40,101 nt of DNA from Bacteroidales bacterium (GTDB lineage Bacteria > Bacteroidota > Bacteroidia > Bacteroidales > VadinHA17), in the NCBI GenBank assembly GCA_027067975.1, contig JAMOUS010000162.1:1-40101 (forward strand), given 5' to 3'. The notes below the pieces were generated by a model. That model saw only the letters and a program-made list of their open reading frames with translations. It was not told where the DNA came from and did no database searches. Shown here one piece after another: positions 1-8,915 of this stretch (position 1 is the stretch's first letter; the number at the start of each line of letters is the position of its first letter). The position numbers and the translations under genes were made by a program.

Positions 1-1453
1 CCATCAGCCGTATCTGGGCCTCCTGTTCCACGGGTTGGTGGGTGGGGCCGTCTTCGCCGACACGGAAGGCATCGTGGGTCCAGATGTATTTTACCGGCAG
101 TTCCATAAGGGCAGCCATCCGGACAGCCGGTTTCATATAGTCGGAGAAAACGAAGAAAGTGGCGGTGACCGGGATCACCCCGCCATGGAGGGCCATGCCG
201 TTGGCGACAGCGGCCATGGTGAGCTCCGATACCCCTGCCTGGAGGAAATTCCCCGAGAAGTCCCCTTTTTTGAACACGGTCGTCTTTTTCAGAAAAGCAT
301 CGGTCTTGTCGCTGTTGGAGAGGTCGGCCGAGGTGACGATCATGTTCTCCACCTTGTCGGCCAGCCATCCCAGCACGGTCCCTGAGGCGGCGCGGGTGGC
401 GGCATTGGGTTTCTGTTCCACTTCGGAGAAGTCGAGCTTGGGGGCCTTTCCGGAGAAGAAGAGGCTCCATTTCTCAGCCAGTTCGGGGTTGGCCTTTTCC
501 CAGCGGGCCTGCTCTTCTTTTTTCCACTTGGCGTATTCCCGTTTCTCCTGCAGCACGCGAGCGTAATATTCCGACACTTCCGGAAAGATCATGAAGGGAT
601 TGTCGGGGTCGCCGCCCAAGGCTTTGACCGTCTCGCGGAAGTCGGCGCCGGCCTTGCTCAGAGGCATTCCATGGGTGGAGACCTGCCGTTCGAAGCTGTT
701 GCCGGCTTCGTCGACGGCTCCTTTGCCCATCACCGTCTTGCCGATGATGAGCGACGGCCGTTCTTTCTCGTCGATGGCGGTGCGCAGCGCCTTGCGGATG
801 GCCTCATGGTCGTTGCCGTCGATCGATTGAACGTGCCAGCCCCATGCCTCGTATTTCATAGCGGTGTTTTCAGAGGTGACCTCACTGGTCTCCGAGGAGA
901 GCTGAATGTCGTTGGAGTCGTAAAACATGATCAGGTTGCCCAGCCCGAGATGGCCGGCCAGACGCCCGGCGCCCTGGGAGATCTCTTCCTGGATGCCGCC
1001 GTCGGAGATGTAGGTGAAGATACGGTGCGACATCCACTCTCCGAAGCGGGCTGCCAAGAAGCGCTCTGCAATGGCTGCGCCCACTGCCATCACATGACCC
1101 TGACCCAGCGGGCCGGAGGTGTTCTCAATGCCATGCTTGAAGTCCTTCTCGGGATGTCCCGGAGTCGGGCTTCCCCACTGGCGGAAGTTCTTCAGATCTT
1201 CCAGCGAAAAATGCCCCGTGAAGGTGAGCACCGAATAGAGCATGGGCGACATGTGACCGGGATCGAGGAAGAAACGGTCGCGGTTGACCCAGTAAGGGTC
1301 GGAGGGGTCGAAATTGAGAAACTCCGAATACAGGATATGGATGAAGTCCGCTCCACCCATTGCCCCACCGGGATGTCCCGACTGGGCCCTTTCCACCATC
1401 GCGGCCGAAAGGATCCGGATATTGTCAGCAGCTCTTTTTGCCAGATTGTCCAT
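1..1453 (-). CDS. tkt: Transketolase, C-terminal part cut off by window edge
   Basis: Transketolase transfers two-carbon ketol units between sugar phosphates in the non-oxidative pentose phosphate pathway, using thiamine diphosphate in the cytoplasm. The 484 visible codons start at ATG 1453-1451 (MDNLAKRAADNIRILSAAMV) and run off the left edge; family members are about 670 residues. Visible family motifs are SGHPGGAMGGADF, the phosphate-site stretch SPTPGHPE followed by ENTSGPLGQGH, the thiamine-diphosphate stretch SDGGIQEEISQGAG, and at the edge THDAFRVGEDGPTHQPVE, which marks the pyrimidine-binding domain. It is the last visible gene of the minus-strand uronate/pentose-phosphate train, 71 bases downstream of uxaC. 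That gap contains a promoter-like word, so it may be transcribed both with the train and on its own. Identity is secure; whether the missing C-terminal part is intact cannot be seen. Confidence 0.97.
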   Translation of the reverse strand, partial: MDNLAKRAADNIRILSAAMVERAQSGHPGGAMGGADFIHILYSEFLNFDPSDPYWVNRDRFFLDPGHMSPMLYSVLTFTGHFSLEDLKNFRQWGSPTPGHPEKDFKHGIENTSGPLGQGHVMAVGAAIAERFLAARFGEWMSHRIFTYISDGGIQEEISQGAGRLAGHLGLGNLIMFYDSNDIQLSSETSEVTSENTAMKYEAWGWHVQSIDGNDHEAIRKALRTAIDEKERPSLIIGKTVMGKGAVDEAGNSFERQVSTHGMPLSKAGADFRETVKALGGDPDNPFMIFPEVSEYYARVLQEKREYAKWKKEEQARWEKANPELAEKWSLFFSGKAPKLDFSEVEQKPNAATRAASGTVLGWLADKVENMIVTSADLSNSDKTDAFLKKTTVFKKGDFSGNFLQAGVSELTMAAVANGMALHGGVIPVTATFFVFSDYMKPAVRMAALMELPVKYIWTHDAFRVGEDGPTHQPVEQEAQIRLM

Positions 1454-1506
1454 AGGTCAGATCTTTAAGTTAGGTTTTGTTTGTAGCGTTCTTGCAAAAA
1501 AGCCCT

Positions 1507-1514
1507 CAAAAATA
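1507..1514 (-). promoter_or_regulatory. Possible -7 promoter element for tkt
   Basis: On the minus strand the uxaC-tkt gap contains TATTTTTG, an exact match to the Bacteroidota -7 word TAnnTTTG, about 55 bases before the tkt start codon. I found no clear TTG at the expected -33 distance, where the sequence is still uxaC coding, so this is a candidate only. Confidence 0.3.
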
Positions 1515-1524
1515 CACATGTTTT

Positions 1525-2925
1525 TCAGAAGTTGAAATACTCTTTTGCGTTATAATAGCTGATGTTCCTGACCATCTGGCCGATCCAGTCGATATCTTTG
1601 GGTAGGAGCCCGGCTTCGATGTCGCTGCCGAGGAGGTTGCACAGTATTCTTCGGAAATATTCGTGCCGTGGGTAGGAGAGAAAACTTCGCGAGTCGGTGA
1701 GCATGCCTACGAAACGGCTCAGCAGGCCGAGGGCGGAGAGGGCATTGAGATGCCGTTCAATGCCCTCTTTCTGATCGAGAAACCACCAGGCCGCCCCGAA
1801 TTGTATTTTGCCGGGGATGCTGCCGTCCTGGAAGTTTCCGGCCATGGTGGCTACCACCTCATTGTCGGCAGGGTTTAGGTTGTAAAGGATGGTTTTGGTG
1901 AGTTTGCCGGCATAGGCAAGACGGTCAAGAAACCGAGCCATGTTACGGGCTACGGGCGTGTCGTCGATTGAGTCGAACCCCGTGTCGGGGCCGAGTTGTT
2001 CGTACATGCGGCTGTTGTTGTTGCGTAGGGCGCCGTAATGATATTGCTGCACCCAGCCTTTCTCATGGTCCATGTAGGCCAGTTCGATGAGGAGGGCGGT
2101 CTGCAGCTTACGCAGCGACCCTTCGTCGAGGGCCTTGCCGCCCCGCACACGGGCAAAGATCTCTTTCACCTCCTTTTCGGTGTATGCTTCGGCCACGAAG
2201 GTCTCGATGCCGTGATCGGAGATCCGGCAGCCATGGGCGGCGAAGTGGTCATGCCGCGCCTTGAGCACCTCCAGCAGGTCGTCATAACTGCGGATCTCGC
2301 GGCCGGCGGCCTCCCCCAACTTGTCGAGGTAGGCGTTGTAACTTTCCGGTTCGCCGGCGGCCATGGCCTTGTCGGGACGGAAGGCGGGATATACCTTCAC
2401 CTCGGCAAAGTCGCGCTGCAACTGCTCGTGGTATTCCAGGGTGTCGGCCGGGTCGTCGGTGGTGCAGACCACTTCCACATGCATCCTCTTCAGCAGGTTG
2501 CGGCACGAGTACTCCGGCTGTTGCAGCATTTCATTGGCGTTGTTCCAAACCTTGTCGGCCGTGGCGGGCGACAGCAGGTCGGTGATACCGAAATAGCGCT
2601 GCAACTCCAGATGGGTCCAGTGATAGAGCGGGTTGCGCATTGTGTAAGGCACGGTCTCGGCCCACTTGTCGAACTTCTCCCGCGGCGTGGCGTCGCCGGT
2701 GCAATAGCGCTCGTCGATGCCGTTGGTGCGCATCGCCCGCCACTTGTAATGATCGCCGGCGAGCCAGATCTCCTGCAGATCGCGGAAGCGGTGATCGTCG
2801 GCAATATCCTTCACCGGAAGGTGGCAGTGGTAGTCGATGATCGGCATCGGTGCGGCGTATTCGTGGTAGAGCCGCTCGGCCGTTTTGTTTTGCAGGAGGA
2901 AGTTATCATCGAGGAATTTTCTCAT
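1525..2925 (-). CDS. uxaC: Glucuronate/galacturonate isomerase UxaC
   Basis: UxaC is a cytoplasmic amidohydrolase-fold isomerase that converts D-glucuronate to D-fructuronate and D-galacturonate to D-tagaturonate. The chosen start (MRKFLDDNFLLQNKTAERLY) matches the usual family N-terminus and gives 466 residues, the normal length of about 470. A longer in-frame extension would begin inside gnd and is rejected. Visible family features are DYHCHLPVKDI near residue 32, the IWLAGDHYKWRAMR segment, TTDDPADTLEYH and the C-terminal SDSR-like LTDSRSFLSYPRHEYFRR. It lies 25 bases after gnd and 71 bases before tkt on the same strand, so it is very probably in the same operon. Together with the SDR gene at 10249-11100 it would convert glucuronate to mannonate. 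Nothing unusual is seen in the active-site motifs. Confidence 0.97.
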   Translation of the reverse strand: MRKFLDDNFLLQNKTAERLYHEYAAPMPIIDYHCHLPVKDIADDHRFRDLQEIWLAGDHYKWRAMRTNGIDERYCTGDATPREKFDKWAETVPYTMRNPLYHWTHLELQRYFGITDLLSPATADKVWNNANEMLQQPEYSCRNLLKRMHVEVVCTTDDPADTLEYHEQLQRDFAEVKVYPAFRPDKAMAAGEPESYNAYLDKLGEAAGREIRSYDDLLEVLKARHDHFAAHGCRISDHGIETFVAEAYTEKEVKEIFARVRGGKALDEGSLRKLQTALLIELAYMDHEKGWVQQYHYGALRNNNSRMYEQLGPDTGFDSIDDTPVARNMARFLDRLAYAGKLTKTILYNLNPADNEVVATMAGNFQDGSIPGKIQFGAAWWFLDQKEGIERHLNALSALGLLSRFVGMLTDSRSFLSYPRHEYFRRILCNLLGSDIEAGLLPKDIDWIGQMVRNISYYNAKEYFNF

Positions 2926-2950
2926 GACTTTTCCGGGTTGAAGGGTTTGT

Positions 2951-4402
2951 TCAGGCGTTGTAAGTGGTGGAGGCGGTGTCGCCGCCGCGGCCGGTCCAGT
3001 TGGTATGGAAAAATTCGCCGCGCGGGCGGTCGACACGTTCGTAGGTATGGGCGCCGAAGTAGTCGCGCTGGGCCTGGATCAGGTTGGCAGGCAGCCGGCC
3101 GGTGCGATAGCCGTCGTAGTAGGTGAGGGCGGCGGCCATCGAGGGGATGGCGATACCGTGGGTGAGGGCGGTGCTTACCACCCTGCGCCAGCTCTCTTGG
3201 TTGCCCTCGACGATCTCCTTGAAGTAGGGATCGAGGATGAGATTGCGCAGGTTGGGATCGTTCCGGTAGGCCTCATGGATCTTGCCCAGGAAAGCCGAGC
3301 GGATGATGCATCCGCCGCGCCACAGCAGGGCGATGCGGCCATAATCCAGATCCCATCCGTAGGTGGCGGCGGCCTCCCGCATCAGCGTGAAGCCCTGGGC
3401 GTAAGAGATGATCTTCGAAGCATAAAGCGCACGGCGGATGTCTTCCAGGAACGGTTGCCGGTCACCCTCGAAACGGGGCGCCGGGCCGTGCAGCACCTTC
3501 GAGGCGGCCACACGCTCTTCCTTCTGGGCCGAGAGAAAACGGGCAAAGACCGACTCGGCGATGAGCGTCAGCGGCACCCCCTCGTCGAGGGCGGCAATGG
3601 CCGTCCACTTGCCGGTACCTTTCTGGCCGGCGGTGTCGAGGATCTTCTCCACCAACGGCTCACCGTCCTCGTCCTTGTAGGCCAGGATATCGGCCGTGAT
3701 CTCGATGAGGTAGCTGTCCAGCTCGCCCTTGTTCCATTCGGCGAACACCTCATGCATCTCGTCGGGGGTCATCTTCAGCAGCTCTTTCATGATGAAATAC
3801 GACTCGGCAATGAGCTGCATGTCGCCGTATTCGATGCCGTTGTGTACCATCTTGACGAAATGGCCGGCGCCGTTCTCCCCCACCCAGTCGGCGCAGGGGG
3901 TGCCGTCTTCCACCTTGGCAGCGATCTTCTGGAAGATCTCCTTCACGTGGGGCCACGCCGCCGGCGAGCCGCCGGGCATCATCGAGGGGCCGTGGAGCGC
4001 TCCTTCCTCGCCGCCCGAAACGCCGGTGCCGATGAACAGGAGCCCTTTGCTCTCGACATACTTCGTGCGGCGGATGGTGTCGCGGAAGTGGGAGTTGCCG
4101 CCATCGATGATGATGTCTCCCGGTTCGAGGAGGGGGATGAGTTGCTCGATGAAGTCGTCCACCGGCTTGCCGGCTTTCACCAGCAACATCACCTTACGCG
4201 GACGCTCGAGGGCTGCCACCAGCTCCTCGAGTGAGTGAGTGCCGATGATGTTCTTGCCCTTGCCGCGTCCGTTGACAAAACGGTCGACCTTCTCGACGGT
4301 GCGGTTGTACACCGCCACGGTGAAGCCTTTGCTTTCCATGTTGAGTACGAGGTTCTCGCCCATGACGGCGAGACCGATCAGTCCGATATCCGCTTTTTTC
4401 AT
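2951..4402 (-). CDS. gnd: 6-phosphogluconate dehydrogenase, decarboxylating
   Basis: Gnd oxidatively decarboxylates 6-phosphogluconate to ribulose 5-phosphate with NAD(P)+ in the cytoplasm. The 483 residues are full length. The N-terminal Rossmann motif reads [14 protein letters not shown] and the substrate-binding signature reads [19 protein letters not shown]. The catalytic Lys/Asn segment is [17 protein letters not shown], and the C-terminal domain ends with the usual [22 protein letters not shown] substrate tail. Its start overlaps the pdxB stop in an ATGA arrangement (4399-4402), and uxaC follows after 25 bases, so the three genes look translationally and transcriptionally coupled. A uronate isomerase next to Gnd is notable: normal uronate catabolism runs through KDG and bypasses 6-phosphogluconate. 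The placement suggests gluconate or 6-phosphogluconate is an intermediate here. Confidence 0.98.
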   Translation of the reverse strand: MKKADIGLIGLAVMGENLVLNMESKGFTVAVYNRTVEKVDRFVNGRGKGKNIIGTHSLEELVAALERPRKVMLLVKAGKPVDDFIEQLIPLLEPGDIIIDGGNSHFRDTIRRTKYVESKGLLFIGTGVSGGEEGALHGPSMMPGGSPAAWPHVKEIFQKIAAKVEDGTPCADWVGENGAGHFVKMVHNGIEYGDMQLIAESYFIMKELLKMTPDEMHEVFAEWNKGELDSYLIEITADILAYKDEDGEPLVEKILDTAGQKGTGKWTAIAALDEGVPLTLIAESVFARFLSAQKEERVAASKVLHGPAPRFEGDRQPFLEDIRRALYASKIISYAQGFTLMREAAATYGWDLDYGRIALLWRGGCIIRSAFLGKIHEAYRNDPNLRNLILDPYFKEIVEGNQESWRRVVSTALTHGIAIPSMAAALTYYDGYRTGRLPANLIQAQRDYFGAHTYERVDRPRGEFFHTNWTGRGGDTASTTYNA

Positions 4403-5535
4403 TTTTCCTTTTCTTTTATGATGTTAAACTTCAGTTTTTCCAGTGTTTTCAGGAGTATTTCGTTATGGGGATCGCTCTTTACGGAGTAGTTGTGAAATTC
4501 CCTCCTCACGGGGTAGTTTCCGCGCAGTTCTTCGAACCTTTCCGGGTGTTCCCGCAGGGCTTTGTCGTCGCGGTCGATGGGGTAGGTATGGAGAATAACG
4601 GTGCGGAGTACCTCTTCGAAGGGAGTTTCCGGGGCGATGGTGATCAACGGATGCGGTGGTGGGGGGAGTTGTTCCGGGTACCAGCCGGTGAGGGGCAGGC
4701 CGAAGTGGCGGGCGAGGGCCTGTACGCTCATGGCGGTGCCGTTGGCCTTGCCGTCGACGGAGTATCCGGCGATGTGGGGGGTGGCCAGGTCGGCCAGTGC
4801 CATCAGCTCGGGGTCGGGCTCCGGCTCGTGGTTCCACACGTCGAGGACGGCGCCGCCGAGGTGGCCATTGCGGAGGGCTTCCTTCACCACGGCGTCGACA
4901 ACCACTGCTCCGCGCGAGCTGTTGATGAGGAGGGCGCCGTGTTTCATGCGGCTGATAAAGAGCTCGTCGACGAGGCCGAGGGTGCGGTCCTCTCCTTCAC
5001 GGTTGAGCGGTACGTGCAGGGTGACGATGTCGCTTTCGGCCAGTACCTGCTCCAGAGGGAGAAAGGCCGGGTCGCCTTCGGCGCGCCGGCGCGGCGGGTC
5101 GTTGAGGAGTACCTTCATGCCCAGCAGCTCGGCCATGCGGGCTACCTTCGAACCCACATGCCCTACGCCGACGACACCCAATGTGGTGCCCCGGAAAGAG
5201 AAACCCCGGCGGCGCGAGAGCCACGCCAACGCTGCCGCCACATACTGCATCACCGAGCCGGAGTTGCAGCCCGGCGCATTGGTCCAAGCGATGCCGGCCT
5301 CCTCCAACCACACGGTGTCGAGGTGGTCGTAGCCGATGGTGGCCGTGGCGACGAACTGCACCCGCGAGCCCTCCAGCAGCTCCCGCCCCACACGGGTGCG
5401 CGTGCGGACGATCAACGCATCGGCATCCTGCACCTCCTCGCGCGTGATGGCCCTGCCCGGGAGATAGACCACCTCGGCATACGGCTCCAGAACACCCTGC
5501 AGGAACGGGATCTTATCGTCGGTAACGATTTTCAT
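4399..5535 (-). CDS. pdxB: Erythronate-4-phosphate dehydrogenase PdxB
   Basis: PdxB oxidises 4-phosphoerythronate to 2-oxo-3-hydroxy-4-phosphobutanoate, the second step of the deoxyxylulose-5-phosphate-dependent route to pyridoxal phosphate. The 378 residues contain the D-2-hydroxyacid dehydrogenase fold. The NAD-binding stretch is [22 protein letters not shown], catalytic Arg lies in SSRGAVVVD, Glu in [11 protein letters not shown] and His in [23 protein letters not shown] is characteristic of the PdxB branch, and the C-terminal extension after about residue 290 fits the PdxB dimerisation domain. It overlaps gnd by four bases and follows the Gfo/Idh gene after a 103-base gap holding tandem heptamers. 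Its presence in a pentose-phosphate cluster is understandable because its substrate derives from erythrose 4-phosphate, a transketolase product. A different hydroxyacid substrate in this context cannot be excluded. Confidence 0.92.
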   Translation of the reverse strand: MKIVTDDKIPFLQGVLEPYAEVVYLPGRAITREEVQDADALIVRTRTRVGRELLEGSRVQFVATATIGYDHLDTVWLEEAGIAWTNAPGCNSGSVMQYVAAALAWLSRRRGFSFRGTTLGVVGVGHVGSKVARMAELLGMKVLLNDPPRRRAEGDPAFLPLEQVLAESDIVTLHVPLNREGEDRTLGLVDELFISRMKHGALLINSSRGAVVVDAVVKEALRNGHLGGAVLDVWNHEPEPDPELMALADLATPHIAGYSVDGKANGTAMSVQALARHFGLPLTGWYPEQLPPPPHPLITIAPETPFEEVLRTVILHTYPIDRDDKALREHPERFEELRGNYPVRREFHNYSVKSDPHNEILLKTLEKLKFNIIKEKEK

Positions 5536-5536
5536 T

Positions 5537-5592
5537 GAGTATCGAGTATTGAGTATCGAGTATTGAGTTTAGAGTATCGAGTTTAGAGTATT
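5537..5592. repeat. Tandem heptamer array GAGTATY x8
   Basis: Eight consecutive 7-base units fill most of the gap between the Gfo/Idh gene and pdxB: GAGTATC and GAGTATT alternate four times, then GAGTTTA, GAGTATC, GAGTTTA and GAGTATT. The reverse complement of the same unit appears in the intergenic islands near 20277 and 30334. The array sits immediately upstream of the pdxB start codon region on the transcribed strand, inside an otherwise tight operon. Confidence 0.9.
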
Positions 5593-5638
5593 GTGTAGGG
5601 AGTTATGGTTTTTCAGTTTGTTATTTTGGGTTTTCGTT

Positions 5639-6643
5639 TCAAATTTCAAGTTTCTCGCTTCCTTTCAGGATCTTTTCCATCACGAGGTTGGTCCGTGCGG
5701 CGGTGATGCCCGTGCTGGGGCACGCACCTTTTTTCCCCTGCAGTTCTTCCACGATGCTCCGGATGAGGTTGAACTGGATGTTCTCGGGGTTCTTGTATTC
5801 GTATATTTCGGTTCCTTCGCGTGTTTCGAGGCGTACGGGGATCACCTCGTAGGTAGAGTAATGTATGGATCCTTCCGAGCCGTAGATGGTGAGGGTGTCG
5901 GTCTTGTCGCGGGATGCAGCGGCGAAGTGCCACACCCCTTGTCCCTCAGTGCCATTGGCGAAGGAGAAATGGGACAGGACGGTGTCCTCGGCGTCGTAGA
6001 GGCCGGCCATGTTGCGGACCACGCTTTGGATGTGTGTGATGGGCCCGAGGATATAGTCGAGGATGTCGAGCTGGTGGGAGGCCAGGTCGTAGAAGTAGCC
6101 TCCGCCGGCGATGTCTGGGATGACGCGCCAGGGTGGGTTGTCGCGGTCGAGGTCTTCGGTGCGCGGGGGCAGCAGCAGGCGCAGCACCACCAGACGGGGC
6201 GTGCCGATACGTCCGGCGTCGATCCATTCCTTCACCTTGAGGAACCCCGGCAGCCGGCGGCGGTAGTAGGCCACGAAGAGGGGCATGCCCGTCTCTTCAG
6301 AGACGCGGATCATCTCCCGGCATTCGGTCCAGGTGCGGGCCATGGGCTTTTCGACGTACACTGGTTTGCCGGCACGCATGGCGGCAATGGCATATCCGGC
6401 ATGCGAAGAGGGCGGCGTGGCCACATACACGGCGTTGACCTCCGGGTCATGGATGAGATCTTCGGCCCTGTCATACCATCGCGGCACCCCATGACGGCGG
6501 GCATAGTCCTCCGCCTTGGCGGCGTCGCGCCGCATCACGGCCACCAGCCGAGAGCCGGGTACCTTGTTGAAAGCAGGACCGCTCTTCTTCTCCGTCACAT
6601 TACCGCATCCGATGATGCCCCAGTTGACCTGTTCCATCTTCAT
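5639..6643 (-). CDS. Gfo/Idh/MocA-family oxidoreductase
   Basis: This is a predicted cytoplasmic NAD(P)-dependent sugar or cyclitol dehydrogenase. The substrate is unknown. ATG 6643-6641 is preferred because it overlaps the stop of the upstream LarA-like gene as ATGA, giving 334 residues; an upstream in-frame ATG would extend deeper into that gene. The N-terminal Rossmann stretch is WGIIGCGNVTEKKSGPAF, the family Glu-Lys-Pro motif is YVEKPMART, and the C-terminal domain carries the GGGYFYDLASHQLDILDYILG segment with the conserved Asp/His pair. It resembles the branch often annotated as 1,5-anhydrofructose reductase-like, but that assignment is weak. Coupling to the LarA-like gene suggests they act on the same or consecutive sugar-acid intermediates. 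No signal peptide is seen. Confidence 0.9.
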   Translation of the reverse strand: MKMEQVNWGIIGCGNVTEKKSGPAFNKVPGSRLVAVMRRDAAKAEDYARRHGVPRWYDRAEDLIHDPEVNAVYVATPPSSHAGYAIAAMRAGKPVYVEKPMARTWTECREMIRVSEETGMPLFVAYYRRRLPGFLKVKEWIDAGRIGTPRLVVLRLLLPPRTEDLDRDNPPWRVIPDIAGGGYFYDLASHQLDILDYILGPITHIQSVVRNMAGLYDAEDTVLSHFSFANGTEGQGVWHFAAASRDKTDTLTIYGSEGSIHYSTYEVIPVRLETREGTEIYEYKNPENIQFNLIRSIVEELQGKKGACPSTGITAARTNLVMEKILKGSEKLEI

Positions 6644-7920
6644 GGCTCTAGGAATTTTTGTTTTTCGGCCCAAAGTCCCAGGGCGGGGTTGGAGATAAAG
6701 AAGATCTCTTCCCCGCCGGGGAGGGTGTTTGGTCCGTCGTGCAGGGTATCGGGATTGTATCTTTTTGTCATCTTCTGCAGGTCGCCCCAGGCGAACCCCA
6801 CCTGTTCGATCTCCTGGCGGGATAGATGGCCGGGGCAGTAAGTGATGCGGAAGCGTCCTTCCGATGAGCCGTGGATCAGGTGGGCAGCAGCGGCCAGGTT
6901 GCCCGCCAGGTCATCGTGGTCTTCGGTCTGCTGGAGGATGACATCGGTGCCGTAGTAGCCGTATTTCCGGATCAGGCGGTCGATCTCAGCATCCTCGCCG
7001 AACTCCCGCACCCCGGGGGCGAGGATGATCAGCTCACCGCCGTCGGCCAGGGCCATGCGGGTGCGGTAGATGGCTTTGTTGCCCAGCCAGGTGCTCTTGT
7101 ATTCGAGGGGATCGAGGTATACGATCACCTTTTGCAGGGGCCGCTCTAGGAGGGTGATGTTCACCTCTTGCGAGAGGGCGGCGGCATGGTAAAAGACCTC
7201 ATGGTCGTCGCCGATGAAGAGCCCGCGGGTGACCAGCCGGCCCTCCTCGTCCGGTCCCAGGACGGTCAGCACATAGAGGATGGGCGGCAGCAGGTGGCCG
7301 AACATCTCCGATGCCTTGTTGAGCACCGCCCGAACGGGGTTGTCGGCACGGCCCATGATGCGTTCCATGCCATACACCGCTCCGATGAAGTGACTTTTGT
7401 TGATGCCATCGTAGCCGCCTGTGCCGACAAAGATATTTTTGTTGTAGTTGGCCATGCCGATCACCTCATGGGGCACCACCTGCCCCGGCGAGAGGATCAG
7501 GTCGTGCCCTCCCTCGCGCAGCAGGCGGTTCACCTGGGCCGGCCAGGGGAAGGAGAGACGTCCCTCCGTCATTTCCCGGACAAAATCACCGGGCACCTCG
7601 CCGAGGGTGACCACATCATGGCGCCAGTCGTGTACCCGGAAAAGATCCCGCGGAAGATCTCCGAACATGGCCGAGATCTGTTCGCCGGTCATGGGAGAGT
7701 GGGTGCCCAGGGCGGGGAGAATGTCGATGAGCGCCTCCCCGAAATATTCGTAAGCATAGCGTGTCAGCTCGCCCGCCCGCGAGTGGTAGCGGGTCATGTC
7801 CGGCGGCACCACCAGTACATTCCGGAAACGCCCGGCCTTGTCCAGGGCCTCGAAAAGACCCTGCCGAAGATCGTCAGCGTTGAGGACCGTGGTTCCGGAA
7901 CCTTTTTCAAAGTAGATCAT
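6640..7920 (-). CDS. LarA-like nickel-dependent 2-hydroxyacid racemase/epimerase (DUF2088)
   Basis: The 426-residue protein belongs to the lactate racemase LarA superfamily. In characterised members a pyridine-derived nickel pincer cofactor, bound covalently to a lysine, transfers hydride at C2 of a 2-hydroxyacid. Visible features are PDMTRYH (residues 40-46, the PDxTR motif), ALGTHSPMT with His74 at the usual N-terminal catalytic position, VVPHEVIG with His151, and NYNKNIFVG with Lys161 at the cofactor-lysine position. The canonical LGTHRP arginine is Ser75 here. Known family activities include lactate and malate racemases and a D-gluconate 2-epimerase. In this cluster, between a fructuronate-reductase-like SDR and gnd, gluconate/mannonate epimerisation is the attractive inference. 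Simple lactate racemisation, with the L-lactate dehydrogenase nearby, is the alternative. The cofactor genes larB, larC and larE are not in the window. Confidence 0.88.
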   Translation of the reverse strand: MIYFEKGSGTTVLNADDLRQGLFEALDKAGRFRNVLVVPPDMTRYHSRAGELTRYAYEYFGEALIDILPALGTHSPMTGEQISAMFGDLPRDLFRVHDWRHDVVTLGEVPGDFVREMTEGRLSFPWPAQVNRLLREGGHDLILSPGQVVPHEVIGMANYNKNIFVGTGGYDGINKSHFIGAVYGMERIMGRADNPVRAVLNKASEMFGHLLPPILYVLTVLGPDEEGRLVTRGLFIGDDHEVFYHAAALSQEVNITLLERPLQKVIVYLDPLEYKSTWLGNKAIYRTRMALADGGELIILAPGVREFGEDAEIDRLIRKYGYYGTDVILQQTEDHDDLAGNLAAAAHLIHGSSEGRFRITYCPGHLSRQEIEQVGFAWGDLQKMTKRYNPDTLHDGPNTLPGGEEIFFISNPALGLWAEKQKFLEP

Positions 7921-7995
7921 GATGTTGATGAATTCTAATGATCAAATTCCTGCCTGCGGGATCCTTCAGATGAATAGGAAAGAACCTGACATTTG

Positions 7996-8877
7996 TTATT
8001 TCCATGGAGGCGTGCCGGGGAGGCTTTTGTTGAAAGCTTCCACCAGTTCTCTCTCATATGCGCCGGCATAGGTGCCTTCGAAGAAGCGGTGCAGCGCCTC
8101 TTTGTGGAAGCGTTCCCACGATTCCTCTTCATGGCCGGGGTTGATGGGGTAGAAGAGCACGCCGTTGTTCCTGGCGGCTTTCATGTCGCCGGGAGCGTCG
8201 CCCACCATGAGGATATGGTCGTCGGGATATTTCCCTTTGGCGGCGAGGGCGAGGTGTTCACTCTTGGTGCCGAACTCCTGGCCTGCGATGATGCGCACAT
8301 AGCTGTCGATGCCGTTCTCCTGCCATTCCCGTTCGAGGGCTTCGACGGGGGTCTGAGAGACTACCATGGCATCGGCCTTGTCGCGAAGGAGCTCCAACGA
8401 CTCGCGTACTCCCGAAAAAGGTTTCAGACCCTTGACCCAGATGCCGATCTCTTCGTTCACCTTTTCCGACCACTCCAGCACGCGCCGCAGGACAGGATCG
8501 TCATGGCTTTCAAGATAAGCTTTCAGGGCAGGATTGCCCAGTTTGGTCTCCTTGTCGGTCCACTCCTGCAGAGAGGAGAGATCCGGTACCTCGATGCCAC
8601 GGGCCGCCACCTCAGGGCGTTCTCTCAGGAGTTTCACAAACTCCAGCAACGCCAGGAAACGGTTGATCCCACGCGTGCGGGAATAGAGGTTCACGAACTC
8701 CCACGTCTCCCGGGCCACCTTCGAGACCGGAAGCAGACCGAAATAACGGAGCACGTTAGGGCAGAAGAACTCCTTCTGTTTGGGCTCCATCGAGTCGAAA
8801 ACACATCCGTCGGAATCGATCCCGACGAAAAATTCCTTTTCCGGCTTAAGGTCTTTCAAGATTTTTTGATAATCCAT
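7996..8877 (-). CDS. HAD-superfamily hydrolase, probable phosphatase
   Basis: The 293 residues show all four HAD motifs. Motif I is GIDSDGCVFDSM with Asp21 as nucleophile and Asp23 as acid/base; motif II is VVSQTP; motif III is the lysine in GTKSEHL; motif IV is VGDAPGD. A helical cap domain of about 120 residues lies between motifs I and II. The protein is expected to be a cytoplasmic Mg-dependent phosphatase for a small phosphorylated metabolite, but the substrate cannot be read from the sequence. It lies 75 bases before the LarA-like gene and 38 bases after the phosphofructokinase gene on the same strand, so a sugar phosphate or phosphorylated aldonate of this pathway is a reasonable guess. 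No signal peptide. Confidence 0.88.
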   Translation of the reverse strand: MDYQKILKDLKPEKEFFVGIDSDGCVFDSMEPKQKEFFCPNVLRYFGLLPVSKVARETWEFVNLYSRTRGINRFLALLEFVKLLRERPEVAARGIEVPDLSSLQEWTDKETKLGNPALKAYLESHDDPVLRRVLEWSEKVNEEIGIWVKGLKPFSGVRESLELLRDKADAMVVSQTPVEALEREWQENGIDSYVRIIAGQEFGTKSEHLALAAKGKYPDDHILMVGDAPGDMKAARNNGVLFYPINPGHEEESWERFHKEALHRFFEGTYAGAYERELVEAFNKSLPGTPPWK

Positions 8878-8915
8878 AAACGAAGATTTTGAGGAACTAA
8901 ATGTTGGATGTTGCT

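Noticed and set aside
2926-3036. N-terminal extension of uxaC into gnd
   Set aside because: The extension is low-complexity Ala/Pro, overlaps the gnd end, and the family N-terminus starts at 2925.
5591-6841. 416-codon plus-strand frame over the Gfo/Idh gene
   Set aside because: No family resemblance; the minus-strand gene has clear Rossmann and EKP motifs.
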